Origin: an uncultured Acidimicrobiales bacterium
Lineage (GTDB): Bacteria; Actinomycetota; Acidimicrobiia; Acidimicrobiales; SZUA-35
NCBI GenBank assembly: GCA_937922785.1
Contig: CALAJQ010000019.1
Location: 1-64,000 of the forward strand
Reading direction: 5' to 3'
DNA length: 64,000 nt
Shown here: piece by piece, positions 1 to 8,933 of the stretch
Layout: each line of letters opens with the position of its first letter
How positions within the stretch are numbered: position 1 is the stretch's first letter
The notes under the pieces: model-generated
What the model was told of the DNA's origin: nothing
Database searches by the model: none
What the model saw: only the letters and a program-made list of their open reading frames with translations
Position numbers and translations under genes: made by a program

Positions 1-27
1 CCGCTGTGTATCTCCCTGCACAGAGTT

Positions 28-58
28 AGGTCCGAGTGTCGTTTCGGCGCTCGGACCT
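28..58. terminator. Perfect hairpin, possible terminator
   Basis: AGGTCCGAG at 28-36 pairs with CTCGGACCT at 50-58, and the interior can extend the stem with GC and GU pairs. No long T-run follows on either strand, so an actinobacterial-type terminator without a U-tract, or an RNA structure at the end of a gene left of the window, are both possible. Confidence 0.45.
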
Positions 59-70
59 TGCGCGTCGTAG

Positions 71-141
71 AGCGGGTGACGGGAATCGAACCCGCGTATT
101 CAGCTTGGGAAGCTGATGTTCTACCATTGAACTACACCCGC
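71..141 (-). tRNA. tRNA-Gly (anticodon CCC)
   Basis: The reverse complement folds as a cloverleaf. The acceptor GCGGGTG pairs with CACCCGC, the T-loop is GGTTCGATTCC, and the anticodon stem TCAGC/GCTGA closes the loop TTCCCAA, giving anticodon CCC (codon GGG). The 3' CCA is not encoded. Confidence 0.95.
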
Positions 142-202
142 AGATGATCGACGGTAGCCTCAACTGGTCAAGTTTTGCCACACGAATGCCGATAGGGGGC
201 CG

Positions 203-1525
203 ATGTCTACGCGCCGCAAACTCACAGTCTCATGTTTTGCGTCGCTGGCGTTGATTATCAGCGCGTGTACTTCTCCCGAGAACTCAAACGAGATCGAAAC
301 CGTGGACGAGTCCACCACGACCTCCAGCCAGGAAGCTCCTACAACCACTGTGGCAGCGGCAACTGCCCAGCCCGATTCCTCAGCAGCAACAACCGCTGAC
401 ACCCCATCCAGCTCTGACACTGCGGCCCCGTCCAGCACCGAAGCACCCACTACCACTGGCCCTACAACTACTGCAGCCCCTACAACAACAGCGGCCCCAA
501 CTACCGCCGGCCCAACCACAACCAAGGCTCCACCTCCAGCCGGTGACGGCGGCGGCGACCCCAAGGTTGACCCCTTCTCTATCTACACCGGCATCCTTGG
601 ATTCTTTTCTCCAGACAAGCTGGTAACCCCAGCCATCGCCCCGGATCCGCCAACCGCATCCGGAACATTCCCGCTTACCGGCCTTGCCGGCTCAAGTCCC
701 AGCCGACCTGCCGTCGTCGTGAAGATCGACAACGGTTCAAAGGCCCTTCCCCAACACGGACTGAACGCAGCCGACATTGTTATTGAAGAAGAGGTTGAGT
801 GGGGCATCACCCGCCTGGCCGCAATCTTCCACTCGAACCAGTCAGAAGTTGGCCCGGTCCGCTCGGGCCGAAGCACTGACATCTCGTTCTTGAACTCACT
901 TGGCAAACCAGTACTTGCTTACTCGGGCGCCAACGACGTCATCGACGCATTGCTCCTCAACCAAAAGAGCGTGCAAAACTTCTCAGCCGCTCGCAGCAAC
1001 GCGTACTGGCGCCAAAGCGGTCGAAAGGCACCTTCAAACCTCTGGGCTAACACCGCAAGCTTCACAAAGGCCGCTTCAGGATCTGCACCGCCAGCTCAGT
1101 TCTACTTCCGAGCTGCCGGCGAACCCGCTCCGGTCGGCACCGCTACCACAAACATTTCAGTTCGCTATCCCTCTCGCAGCGTCGGCTGGACTTGGAACGG
1201 CAGCGCCTGGCTTCGGACTCAAGACGGCAAGGCCCACAACACCAATGGCGGGCAAGTAAGCGCCGCCAACGTAGTGGTCATCGAAGCTCGCGTTGTCGGA
1301 ACCGGATTGGTTGATTCTGCTGGTGGCATTGTGCCTGAGGTCGTCTGGCTTGGGAACGGCAACGCTGCTGTCTTCACCGACGGCAAGCGCATCAACGCAA
1401 CCTGGACTCGATCAACGTTGCGCTCAACCGCAACCCTCACCGATGCTGACGGCAACGTGATTGAGTTGACCCCAGGACGCACCTGGGTCGAACTCACTGC
1501 GCCAGGCAACTCATCATCTAGCTAG
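203..1525 (+). CDS. DUF3048 (YerB-like) lipoprotein
   Basis: Exported lipoprotein of 440 residues. A basic and hydrophobic signal peptide ends in a lipobox (LIISAC, Cys22). A Thr/Ala/Ser/Pro-rich linker covers roughly residues 35-115. The rest matches DUF3048, seen in the stretches VVVKIDNG, DIVIEEEVEWGITRLAAIFH and VGPVRSGR. The Bacillus member YerB has no settled enzymatic role; a cell-envelope function is likely. The ATG is preceded by an AGGGGG ribosome site. The gene lies upstream of dcd in the same direction with a 17-bp gap. Function beyond the domain name is not known. Confidence 0.85.
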   Translation: MSTRRKLTVSCFASLALIISACTSPENSNEIETVDESTTTSSQEAPTTTVAAATAQPDSSAATTADTPSSSDTAAPSSTEAPTTTGPTTTAAPTTTAAPTTAGPTTTKAPPPAGDGGGDPKVDPFSIYTGILGFFSPDKLVTPAIAPDPPTASGTFPLTGLAGSSPSRPAVVVKIDNGSKALPQHGLNAADIVIEEEVEWGITRLAAIFHSNQSEVGPVRSGRSTDISFLNSLGKPVLAYSGANDVIDALLLNQKSVQNFSAARSNAYWRQSGRKAPSNLWANTASFTKAASGSAPPAQFYFRAAGEPAPVGTATTNISVRYPSRSVGWTWNGSAWLRTQDGKAHNTNGGQVSAANVVVIEARVVGTGLVDSAGGIVPEVVWLGNGNAAVFTDGKRINATWTRSTLRSTATLTDADGNVIELTPGRTWVELTAPGNSSSS

Positions 1526-1542
1526 CCGATAGCCTCGCAGGT

Positions 1543-2109
1543 GTGATCCTCTCTGACCGCACCATTAAAGAAGAGATTGCTGCCGGGCGAATTATCATCG
1601 AGCCCTTCGATGAGTCCATGATCCAGCCATCTTCGGTTGATGTCCGCCTCGATACCGGGTTCCGGGTTTTTAGAAACCACACCCGCAGTCACATCGACGT
1701 AAAAGAGAACCTCGAAGATCTTGACGAACTGGTTGAGGCCACGCCCGACAAGCCGTTCATCATGCATCCACGGGAGTTCGTCCTTGGCTCAACCGCTGAA
1801 CGAATCGCGATCCCTTCAGACATGGTTGGTCGCATCGAAGGTAAAAGCAGCCTCGGTCGCCTCGGTCTGCTGATCCACACCACTGCTGGTTTCGTAGACG
1901 CCGGATGGGACGGCCAGCTGACTTTAGAATTCTCCAATGTTTCCAGCCTGCCAATCACCCTCTATCCCGGCATGAAGATTGGCCAGATCAGCTTCATCCG
2001 GATGACTACCGAAGCCGACAACCCATACGGCTCGGGTGAACTCGGCTCCAAGTATCAAGGTCAACGAGGCCCCCGTCCCAGTCGCTACTGGGAAAACTTC
2101 GACGCCTAA
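1543..2109 (+). CDS. dcd: dCTP deaminase
   Basis: Converts dCTP to dUTP, or directly to dUMP in bifunctional actinobacterial forms, supplying dUMP for thymidylate synthesis. The 188 residues match the family length. The conserved block GKSSLGRLGL (about 100-109) is followed by HTTAGFVDAGW (112-122) and the catalytic Glu in QLTLEF (Glu129). The start is GTG, with another GTG two bases upstream out of frame. Whether it also has dUTPase activity, as in Mycobacterium, cannot be decided by eye; a separate dut is encoded near 39 kb. Confidence 0.95.
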   Translation: MILSDRTIKEEIAAGRIIIEPFDESMIQPSSVDVRLDTGFRVFRNHTRSHIDVKENLEDLDELVEATPDKPFIMHPREFVLGSTAERIAIPSDMVGRIEGKSSLGRLGLLIHTTAGFVDAGWDGQLTLEFSNVSSLPITLYPGMKIGQISFIRMTTEADNPYGSGELGSKYQGQRGPRPSRYWENFDA

Positions 2110-2136
2110 CTTTCCTCTGGTAGTAGCTTCTACCGA

Positions 2137-3360
2137 ATGCGTCGCCCCAGCCCGATTCGGGCTTATCTCTGGTGGGGCGGTCTGTTCAGCGCAACCCTTG
2201 AAGGCTTCTGGGTGCTGGCGACCGTCTATGCCATTACTGAAGTGGGGCTCGACGCATTTCAGTTGGTGATGTTAGGCACCGCTCTGGAGGTCACTGTACT
2301 TGTCAGTGAGATACCTACCGGCGTGGTGGCCGATGCCTTAAGTCGGAAGTGGTCGGTTGTCATCTCGATGATGGTGATCGGGCTGGGCTTCATCTTGACC
2401 GGAACCTCCGACACTTTCTGGCCCATCTTGTTGGCCCAAATGGTTTGGGGACTTGGCTGGACGTTCACCTCCGGTGCCAACACTGCCTGGATAACTGATG
2501 AGCTGCTTTATGCCGGCGAGCCTCAAACCGTGGTCGACAAGACGGTTACTGCCGGAGCCAAAATCTGGCACGTCGGTGGAGTAGTTGGCCTGGTTACATT
2601 CGGCCTAATCGGCTACTTCGCCAGCCTCGCCACCGGCATAATTGTGGCCGGCATCCTCACCCTCGGAATCGGCGTTTGGGTCATCTGGGCGTGGGAGGAG
2701 CACGGCTTCACCAGGGTCGATGAGAAGCGTCTTGCCAACTCGGCGCGTGTGTTCAAAGGTGGCTGGAACCTGGCCCGAGCCGACCAGACAATCCTGACGG
2801 TCTTGGCAGTCACCGTCATGTTTAACTTCGGTGCCGAAGCTGTCGACCGGCTTACTGACAAACGACTGATCGACTTGGGAGTGCCACTCGAAGACGAGCC
2901 GATCGTGTTCATTATGGCGCTAGCCGCCGTCGGTTGGATACTGGGCGCAATTCTTCTTAACTGGGCCGAGAAACGAATCGAGAAACCGGGCGAAGGCCGC
3001 CGACTCTATATCTGGCTGTCGATTGTCGCGGCCCTAGGAACAGCGATAGTTGCAATGGCACCCAGCCTTGGCCCGGGCGTTGTCGGTTCGTTCTTGGTGC
3101 GCGGCCTCGCTTGGTCGGTGCTGCCAGTTGTTGCCGAAGTCTGGGTTAACCGGCAAGCCGAATCGGAATCTCGGGCCACAGTCCAGAGTTTCTTGGGCCA
3201 GGCTGAATCAATCGGAGAGATTCTCGGCGGCGTGGTCTTGGGTGCCATAGCTAGGCAGTTCGATGTTCCAGTTGCCCTATACGGATCGGCCCTACTCTTC
3301 GCCGCAGCGTCGGTCTTTATCTGGCGGTCAAAATCTGGCGTTAGCTTGGCCTCCGCATGA
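2137..3360 (+). CDS. Major facilitator superfamily transporter
   Basis: A 407-residue polytopic membrane protein with about 12 hydrophobic segments. The MFS loop 2-3 signature appears in degenerate form as GVVADALSRKWSVV (around residues 60-75), following an acidic residue in helix 2 (SEIPTG). The substrate cannot be told; the family moves drugs and small solutes by proton coupling. It overlaps the next transporter gene by 4 bp (ATGA), so the two are probably cotranscribed. No clear ribosome site precedes the ATG, and the start could be slightly misplaced. Confidence 0.85.
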   Translation: MRRPSPIRAYLWWGGLFSATLEGFWVLATVYAITEVGLDAFQLVMLGTALEVTVLVSEIPTGVVADALSRKWSVVISMMVIGLGFILTGTSDTFWPILLAQMVWGLGWTFTSGANTAWITDELLYAGEPQTVVDKTVTAGAKIWHVGGVVGLVTFGLIGYFASLATGIIVAGILTLGIGVWVIWAWEEHGFTRVDEKRLANSARVFKGGWNLARADQTILTVLAVTVMFNFGAEAVDRLTDKRLIDLGVPLEDEPIVFIMALAAVGWILGAILLNWAEKRIEKPGEGRRLYIWLSIVAALGTAIVAMAPSLGPGVVGSFLVRGLAWSVLPVVAEVWVNRQAESESRATVQSFLGQAESIGEILGGVVLGAIARQFDVPVALYGSALLFAAASVFIWRSKSGVSLASA

Positions 3361-4292
3361 CAGCATCAGCCAGCAACAAACCCGGCCGCAAGCCGATCTC
3401 AGTTCAGGCCGCCAACGACGGCAAGTTCGAGACAGGCGATTGGTTGTTGTTCCTGGCCATCTCGCTGGTCTGGGGTTCGTCATTCCTGCTGATCGCTATC
3501 GCTTTGGAGTCGATGGAACCGGGTGTCGTCACGTTCGGACGGGTCAGCCTCGGTGCGCTTGCATTGTTGGCGCTTGGCCCGTTGTCAAAGTCCCCGGGGC
3601 CGCGATGGCCCGAACGAACTGACTACCTGCAGGTCGCCGCCCTTTCGGCTCTTTGGGTTGGCATCCCGTTCACCCTGTTCCCATTGGCCCAGCAATACAT
3701 CAACTCGGCGCTAACCGGTTTGCTTAACGGAGCGACGCCCATCTACGTAGCCATTGCCGGCATGATCTTGGCTCGCGTCAGGCCCAAGGGGTTTCAACTG
3801 GCAGGCACCCTGGTGGGTTTTCTTGGCGTTGTCTGTATCAGCGCGCCAACGTTAACCACGGGCGGTTCCCAGGTTAGGGGCGTGCTTATGGTCCTGGCCG
3901 CAACTGCTTGTTATGGCGTTGCGATAAACGTCGCTTCACCTTTGCAGCGAAGGTACGGCTCGGTCTCACTTATGCGCTGGATGTTGATTGGCGCAACGAT
4001 ATGGACGTTGCCGTTCGGGCTTGTCCATCTCGGGGAATCCAAATTCGAATCCCGCACAATGGTCGCAGTCCTTGTACTGGGCGTAGTCGGAACTGGCCTG
4101 GCCTATCTAATGATGGCCACCCTCGTAGGACGGGTAGGTCCTACGAGAGCGTCCTTCATTACTTATTTCATACCGGTAGTCGCGCTAGTTCTTGGCGTCG
4201 TCTTTCGCAACGACTCTGTAGAGCCCTTGGCGATATTCGGCGTAGCACTCGTTGTCTCCGGAGCCTTGTTGGCTTCACGAAGTCAGAGCTAG
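3357..4292 (+). CDS. EamA/DMT-family transporter
   Basis: A 311-residue inner-membrane protein with about ten transmembrane segments arranged as two EamA repeats. The first repeat begins with LVWGSSFLLIAIALE, and the second follows VLAATACYGVAINVASPL. Drug/metabolite transporters of this type export amino acids or other metabolites; the substrate is unknown here. Its start codon overlaps the stop of the MFS gene (ATGA), pointing to translational coupling. Confidence 0.88.
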   Translation: MTASASNKPGRKPISVQAANDGKFETGDWLLFLAISLVWGSSFLLIAIALESMEPGVVTFGRVSLGALALLALGPLSKSPGPRWPERTDYLQVAALSALWVGIPFTLFPLAQQYINSALTGLLNGATPIYVAIAGMILARVRPKGFQLAGTLVGFLGVVCISAPTLTTGGSQVRGVLMVLAATACYGVAINVASPLQRRYGSVSLMRWMLIGATIWTLPFGLVHLGESKFESRTMVAVLVLGVVGTGLAYLMMATLVGRVGPTRASFITYFIPVVALVLGVVFRNDSVEPLAIFGVALVVSGALLASRSQS

Positions 4293-4321
4293 CAGATTTA
4301 GGTAGTCGCAGTAGTGGGGAG

Positions 4322-4549
4322 CTACTCGACTTTCTTCTTGCGACCCCGGGAACGGCGTCTAGCAGCATCGATTTTTCGAGCGGCCATAACGACGTCTTGT
4401 AATGTCATCAGAGTGGGGTTCTCTTTCAGACAAGGAGCCAGCGCTTCAATCATTGCACTCACACTTACACCATTATTGGCAGCGAAATCGTGCCAGGCGT
4501 CGTGAGCAACGTCAGAAACGTGAGCGTGTATTGCTGGTTTATTGGGCAT
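4322..4549 (-). CDS. Small ribbon-helix-helix-like DNA-binding protein
   Basis: A 75-residue protein. The first 40 residues (PAIHAHVSDVAHDAWHDFA then NNGVSVSAMIEAL) fit a ribbon-helix-helix fold: a short beta strand, a helix, a turn and a second helix. The C-terminus is very basic (RRRSRGRKKK), consistent with nucleic-acid binding. The ATG at 4549 was chosen over an in-frame start 12 codons upstream because an AAGGGA ribosome site precedes it. Two perfect palindromes lie just upstream, suggesting autoregulation. The identification comes from fold pattern alone; no named family was recognised. Confidence 0.6.
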   Translation of the reverse strand: MPNKPAIHAHVSDVAHDAWHDFAANNGVSVSAMIEALAPCLKENPTLMTLQDVVMAARKIDAARRRSRGRKKKVE

Positions 4550-4566
4550 GCGGCGATCCCTTTTGT

Positions 4567-4601
4567 TGTGTTGATTAAAACACACCCTAGTACTACTAGG
4601 G
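4567..4601. promoter_or_regulatory. Two adjacent palindromes, candidate operator
   Basis: TGTGTT-N6-AACACA (4567-4584) abuts CCCTAGTA-C-TACTAGGG (4585-4601). Both are perfect inverted repeats and begin 18 bp upstream of the small basic RHH-like gene on the minus strand. The position suggests a binding site for that protein. Confidence 0.5.
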
Positions 4602-4658
4602 CCGCCCGTGAACCCCTGAGCTGTTAAGAAATTGCAAAGTGTGGAAGCAGATAGCTTC

Positions 4659-6878
4659 CTAAGCCTGCTCGCCCGCCTCTATAGCTTCAAGTAGATGCAT
4701 CGCTATATCTGCAACACGCACCTCAGACTCGTCTTTTCCGTGACCCTTAACGCCATCATCCATCATGATGTAACAGAAGGGGCACGCAGTGGCCACGCGG
4801 CTTGCACCTGTCTCGATTAGCTCACGAGAGCGCTCAACGTTGATGTCAGTGCCGATGTCTTCTTCCATCCACATGCGAGCACCGCCAGCGCCACAGCACA
4901 TGCCTTGGGTGCCGTTGCGGCCAGCCTCAACGATCTGGATGCCCTTAATAGAGCCAATTACGTTACGAGGGCTGATGTAAACGTCGTTGTGGCGGCCGAG
5001 GTAGCAGCTGTCGTGATACACGATTCGCTCTTCAAGGCTGGCGTCAGCAACGTCAAGCTTGCCCTGATCAATCAACCACTCGAGGAACTGGCTGTGGTGC
5101 ACAACTTCATAGTTGCCGCCAAGTTGGGGGTACTCGTTCATCAGGGTGTTGAAGCAATGCGGGCACTGAGTGATGATTTTCTTAACACCCATACCGTTCA
5201 GGTTTGCGACGTTTTGCTTAGCCAGCATCTGGAACAAGTACTCGTTGCCAGCTCGCCGAGCCGGATCACCAGTGCAAAGCTCAGCTGGGCCGAGGATCGC
5301 TACGTCAACGTCGGCCCGGTTTAGCAGCTTGGCCATAGCCTGGGTGACCTTCTGGTTCTTGTCATCGAAGCTGCCAGCGCAGCCAACCCAGTAAAGGTAC
5401 TCATGGGTAAAGGGTTCGTTTTCGTCAACGATGTCAACCGGCAGGTCCTTGGCCCAGTCGGCCCGCGTTCCCTGGCTCATCGCCCACGGGTTTGAGCTGT
5501 TCTCCATTGAGCGGAAGGCCTGGCCAAGCTCTGATGGGAAGTCCGATTCCATAAGGGTCAGGGACCGACGCATGTCCAAGATCTTGTCGAGGATCTCGAT
5601 GTTTACAGGGCAGATTTCGTCACAAGCCTTGCAGCTGGTGCAGGCCCAAACTTCTTCCTGAGTAACTCGCTCGAATACAGACTCACTCTTGACGATGATC
5701 TCAGCATCCACGCCAATTGGAGGTGAAACCGCTGGGCTTCCGGTCCGGGCCATAACCTCGCCCGTCTTAAGAACGATTTCCCGAGGATCAAGCGGCTTGC
5801 CGGTGGCGTTGGCGGGGCAAACGGATGTGCAACGGCCACACATTGTGCAGGCGTCGGTGTCCATCAGTTGTTTCCAGGTGAAGCTTGAAATCTCGTTTGC
5901 GCCGAAGGTCTCAAGTTCTGTGCTGTCTAGGTCTGGCATGGCTCGCATGGCACCCTTTGGGCGATCTTTATCGCTTAAGTACATGTTCAACGGCGATGTG
6001 AACATGTGGCGCAGCATGGTTCCTGGAATGATGATCAGGAATGCGCAGAAGGTGACGATGTGGGCAATCCACCAGGCCTGATGCCATCCGGCCAAGTTCC
6101 CAAGTGGCTCAACCGCCAAGGAAAGCGGGTAGCCAACAACGCTCCAGCGCTCGAACTCAGGCTGGTCTTGTAGTGCGATTCGGAATGCTTCGGCGCCAAA
6201 GCCGGTGATGCCAATGGCGAACAAAGTGCCGTTGATCACCATGTGCTCAGGCCGACTCTTAACTGCAATGCGGTAGGGCCGCATGCTGCGGGGGCCATAA
6301 CGGCGCAAGATCGCCAAGGTCACTCCAGCTAGGAAGCCCAGCCCGGCCAGATCGCCGATCAAGGCGTAAGCCCGATAAACGTTGCCGTTTAGGAACTTGA
6401 TGCTTTCGGGAACCTGGTGGTTGATCTCCAGAACCGTTGTTACGCCCAACAGAATGATGAAGTTGAAGTAGATGAGGCTGTGCATGATGCCCGCGGCCGG
6501 GTCACGCATAAGGGTCTGCATGTAGACACCCGAGCGGAAGTCGGCCATGCGTTTCTTGAAGTTCTTTGGTGTTGTCTTGCGGCGGTCTGGAGCACCACGT
6601 TCCCAGTTCTTGACCCGGTAGCCCATCTGCACTGATGCCCACAGAATCAGAATCGGAACGATGGTGTAGAAGCCCAGACGGAAGGCTGATGGGATGTTCT
6701 CAAACACCTCTCGTTGCACTTCAGAGTCGTCGTGCCACTGAAGAACGGTCGCGGCGATGCCCGAAAGGACGGTTACACCGGCAATCAGCCCGCCAACACC
6801 CACCCAGAGGTGGCTCGCCTTAAGGCGGTTCGAGGAATCAGTGGTGGCGGCGAGTTCTTCGCTTACAGGAGCGTCCAT
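4659..6878 (-). CDS. etfD: Membrane (Fe-S) oxidoreductase, EtfD-like electron-transfer flavoprotein dehydrogenase
   Basis: A 739-residue fusion. The N-terminal third has five to six transmembrane helices of the nitrate-reductase-gamma type. It is followed by two [4Fe-4S] motifs, CTMCGRCTSVCP (about 344-355) and CTSCKACDEICP (about 413-424), and two CCG cysteine domains (CVGCAGSF; HDSC...CCGAGG). This architecture is that of mycobacterial Rv0338c/EtfD, which takes electrons from electron-transfer flavoprotein during fatty-acid oxidation and passes them to menaquinone. No etfAB or acyl-CoA dehydrogenase gene is adjacent. The ATG at 6878 was preferred to a TTG ten codons upstream; neither has a good ribosome site. 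Confidence 0.85.
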   Translation of the reverse strand: MDAPVSEELAATTDSSNRLKASHLWVGVGGLIAGVTVLSGIAATVLQWHDDSEVQREVFENIPSAFRLGFYTIVPILILWASVQMGYRVKNWERGAPDRRKTTPKNFKKRMADFRSGVYMQTLMRDPAAGIMHSLIYFNFIILLGVTTVLEINHQVPESIKFLNGNVYRAYALIGDLAGLGFLAGVTLAILRRYGPRSMRPYRIAVKSRPEHMVINGTLFAIGITGFGAEAFRIALQDQPEFERWSVVGYPLSLAVEPLGNLAGWHQAWWIAHIVTFCAFLIIIPGTMLRHMFTSPLNMYLSDKDRPKGAMRAMPDLDSTELETFGANEISSFTWKQLMDTDACTMCGRCTSVCPANATGKPLDPREIVLKTGEVMARTGSPAVSPPIGVDAEIIVKSESVFERVTQEEVWACTSCKACDEICPVNIEILDKILDMRRSLTLMESDFPSELGQAFRSMENSSNPWAMSQGTRADWAKDLPVDIVDENEPFTHEYLYWVGCAGSFDDKNQKVTQAMAKLLNRADVDVAILGPAELCTGDPARRAGNEYLFQMLAKQNVANLNGMGVKKIITQCPHCFNTLMNEYPQLGGNYEVVHHSQFLEWLIDQGKLDVADASLEERIVYHDSCYLGRHNDVYISPRNVIGSIKGIQIVEAGRNGTQGMCCGAGGARMWMEEDIGTDINVERSRELIETGASRVATACPFCYIMMDDGVKGHGKDESEVRVADIAMHLLEAIEAGEQA

Positions 6879-6980
6879 AGCACCCGAAACCGTAGTCCTA
6901 TTGAGCAATTTCTGCGAGGTTAGGAGCCAGATTTACACTCCGGAAACAGAGTTGAAACAACCAGGCTCTAGGCTGAGCGC

Positions 6981-7319
6981 ATGCAGCTCGTAACGGCCAT
7001 CATCAAGCCCCACATGTTAGAAGAGGTCAAGGCTGGCCTTCAGAGTGTGGGTGTCACTGGAATGACAATCACTGAAGCCAAGGGATTTGGGCGCCAAGGC
7101 GGGCACACCGAGACCTACCGAGGCGCAGAGTACAGAGTCGATTTTGTGCCAAAAGTAAAGCTCGAGATTGTGGTTGAGACGGCTGATGTCTCCAAGGTGA
7201 CAGAGGCCATTACCGCCGCCGCCCAGACCGGCAAGATCGGCGACGGAAAAATCTGGGTAACCCCAGTAGAGAGCCTCATCCGGATCCGAACCGGCGACAT
7301 GGGCTCAGACGCCATCTAA
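6981..7319 (+). CDS. glnB: PII nitrogen regulatory protein
   Basis: Trimeric PII signal protein that senses ATP/ADP and 2-oxoglutarate. The 112 residues are typical. The T-loop [15 protein letters not shown] carries Tyr51, the residue uridylylated in proteobacteria and adenylylated in actinobacteria. The C-terminal signature [11 protein letters not shown] is intact. Unusually it is monocistronic: no amtB, glnD or glnA lies nearby, so glnB versus glnK cannot be decided from context. Confidence 0.93.
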   Translation: MQLVTAIIKPHMLEEVKAGLQSVGVTGMTITEAKGFGRQGGHTETYRGAEYRVDFVPKVKLEIVVETADVSKVTEAITAAAQTGKIGDGKIWVTPVESLIRIRTGDMGSDAI

Positions 7320-7320
7320 T

Positions 7321-7367
7321 CGGGGGTCAAGTCTCAAAAGTGGCTAGGTCAAAATTCTGTGGATAAC
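7321..7367. repeat. Dispersed intergenic repeat, copy 1, with a consensus DnaA box
   Basis: Begins CGGGGGTCAAGTC one base after the glnB stop codon and ends in TGTGGATAAC. The first 21 bases, the GCTAGGT block and the terminal 13 bases are identical to a second copy at 35138-35185; only a 5-6 bp spacer and one base differ. The end holds a perfect DnaA-box sequence (TTATCCACA on the minus strand, 7358-7366). Confidence 0.75.
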
Positions 7368-7372
7368 CCCGC

Positions 7373-8824
7373 CTAGGAAACTAGATTTACGGCCGAAGCT
7401 ATTGCGCCTATCGCCTCGGTCTCGCTGAGCGCGGCGTCCGGGTTCGACGCACCGCCAGCCACAACGAATTGGCGACCGTCGTTGCGCTCAAACCACCACG
7501 CACCGGCCAACACGCCCGGCTCGCTGCCGCCTTTGAACCGGATAGTCGGAAAGCGGTCCCGCTCAAAGCCGAGTCCTGATCCAGGGTTGATTTCCAGGAT
7601 TTCTGCGATTGGCTCCAGACCAGGCGTTTTCGCCAATTCGGCCAGGTGAACGTGAGTGCGGCAGAGGTCCTCGACGGTGGCGAACCATTCGATGTCGAGG
7701 TCACGGGGCTGATTAAAGGACAAACCATCGGCGTTAACCGTGTCGACCTCGCTCGGAGTAGACCAAGGCAGCCCGAAGGCATCCATCTCTTCCAGCAGGG
7801 CTCGTCGACCGTCAGTGTCGAGAGCTCGATAATCAGCCGCATTGGGCTCGGAGGCGGCGAACTTTAACTGGAACAGGTTGCCGGTCGACAGCATCGGGAG
7901 GTTCATCTCGGCCTCGCTGACACCTATTCGGACAAGTGCTGCTTCGACGTTTTCGCGGCCGACTCTGGCCAACAGATGGTCCGTCGCAGTGTTGTCAGAA
8001 ATAGAGATCATGGCCTCTGCGTACTCCTGAAGCGTTAGCTCATCGCCATCTTCAAGCATGAAGATCTGCCCGTCAGGGCTGCTGCGGAAGTTGCCCTGAA
8101 CAGCCAGCAATTCGTCCCAGGAGGCGGTGCCATCGGCTACCTGTTGGCCAAGTTCGGCAAGGATCCAGAGTTTGAAGACCGAGCCCAGTGGGATCGGGTT
8201 TTCGGCTCGAAGCTCCGCTACTGCGACGCAATCCCCATCGGTGACCTCATAGACCCCGAGGGCACTGGATGCCGCGGCTTCACCGAGGGCGACATCGATT
8301 TCAGCAAGAGTTTCGGCTTCGAGGTCCAGACCTCCACCCTCGCCTGGTGTTGCGAGCAGCCCGATTATTAGGTTCGGAGCAGCTGACTCAACCTGGATCT
8401 GAAGATTGAGTTTCACCCCATCAGCCCCGGTCAGCACGGCCGAACCCGACAGTCCGGTTGGGTCGGCCCCGTCGAACTCAGAAAGTACGTAGGGCCTTGA
8501 TGCCGGAGGGAAGATCTGCGGTGTGGATTGGATGAACACAGCAGCTGGCACTTGAGCAAGAAACGCGGGGGCGAAGCGCTTCTCTACCTCGTCCACAGTC
8601 AGATCGCTGTCACCGTTGATTACTGAGACTAGCCAAGCGAGTTGATCAGCCGCCGGTTGGCCGGTTGGAGCGTCGGTCGCGGCCGGAGCGTCAGTCGTGG
8701 TTGGAGCGATCGTGGTGGAGACGGGGGCGGCGGTTGTGTCAGAGGTGTCGGTCGCATCAGGGCTCGAGGTGCAGGCCGTGGCCACAAGTGCCATCGCAGT
8801 GATAGTTGTTAGGAATCTTCGCAT
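7373..8824 (-). CDS. Lipoprotein with class A beta-lactamase-like serine hydrolase domain
   Basis: A 483-residue exported lipoprotein with lipobox LVATAC (Cys18) and a Thr/Ala/Pro linker to about residue 57. Residues 58-160 form a small alpha/beta domain resembling the N-terminal domain of Streptomyces clavuligerus ORF12-type proteins. The serine hydrolase domain follows, with SVFK (Ser215, Lys218), SDN (276-278) and KGG (431-433) in place of KTG. No class A Glu166-type loop was identified, so antibiotic hydrolysis should not be assumed; esterase or peptidase activity is possible. The gene is divergent from a histidine kinase that shares the 58-160 domain. The ATG at 8824 was chosen because the signal peptide starts there. 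Confidence 0.82.
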   Translation of the reverse strand: MRRFLTTITAMALVATACTSSPDATDTSDTTAAPVSTTIAPTTTDAPAATDAPTGQPAADQLAWLVSVINGDSDLTVDEVEKRFAPAFLAQVPAAVFIQSTPQIFPPASRPYVLSEFDGADPTGLSGSAVLTGADGVKLNLQIQVESAAPNLIIGLLATPGEGGGLDLEAETLAEIDVALGEAAASSALGVYEVTDGDCVAVAELRAENPIPLGSVFKLWILAELGQQVADGTASWDELLAVQGNFRSSPDGQIFMLEDGDELTLQEYAEAMISISDNTATDHLLARVGRENVEAALVRIGVSEAEMNLPMLSTGNLFQLKFAASEPNAADYRALDTDGRRALLEEMDAFGLPWSTPSEVDTVNADGLSFNQPRDLDIEWFATVEDLCRTHVHLAELAKTPGLEPIAEILEINPGSGLGFERDRFPTIRFKGGSEPGVLAGAWWFERNDGRQFVVAGGASNPDAALSETEAIGAIASAVNLVS

Positions 8825-8933
8825 GTGACAATCGTAGATTTTCATCAACCGGCGATCATCGTGGACTCCACGGGACTTGATCTCCGTGCTGACACGGTTG
8901 GATGGTCTAGCCAAGCCTGAGAAGATGTTTGAG

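Noticed and set aside
160-564. Minus-strand Val/Gly-rich frame opposite the DUF3048 gene
   Set aside because: It is the mirror of the Thr-rich linker on the coding strand.
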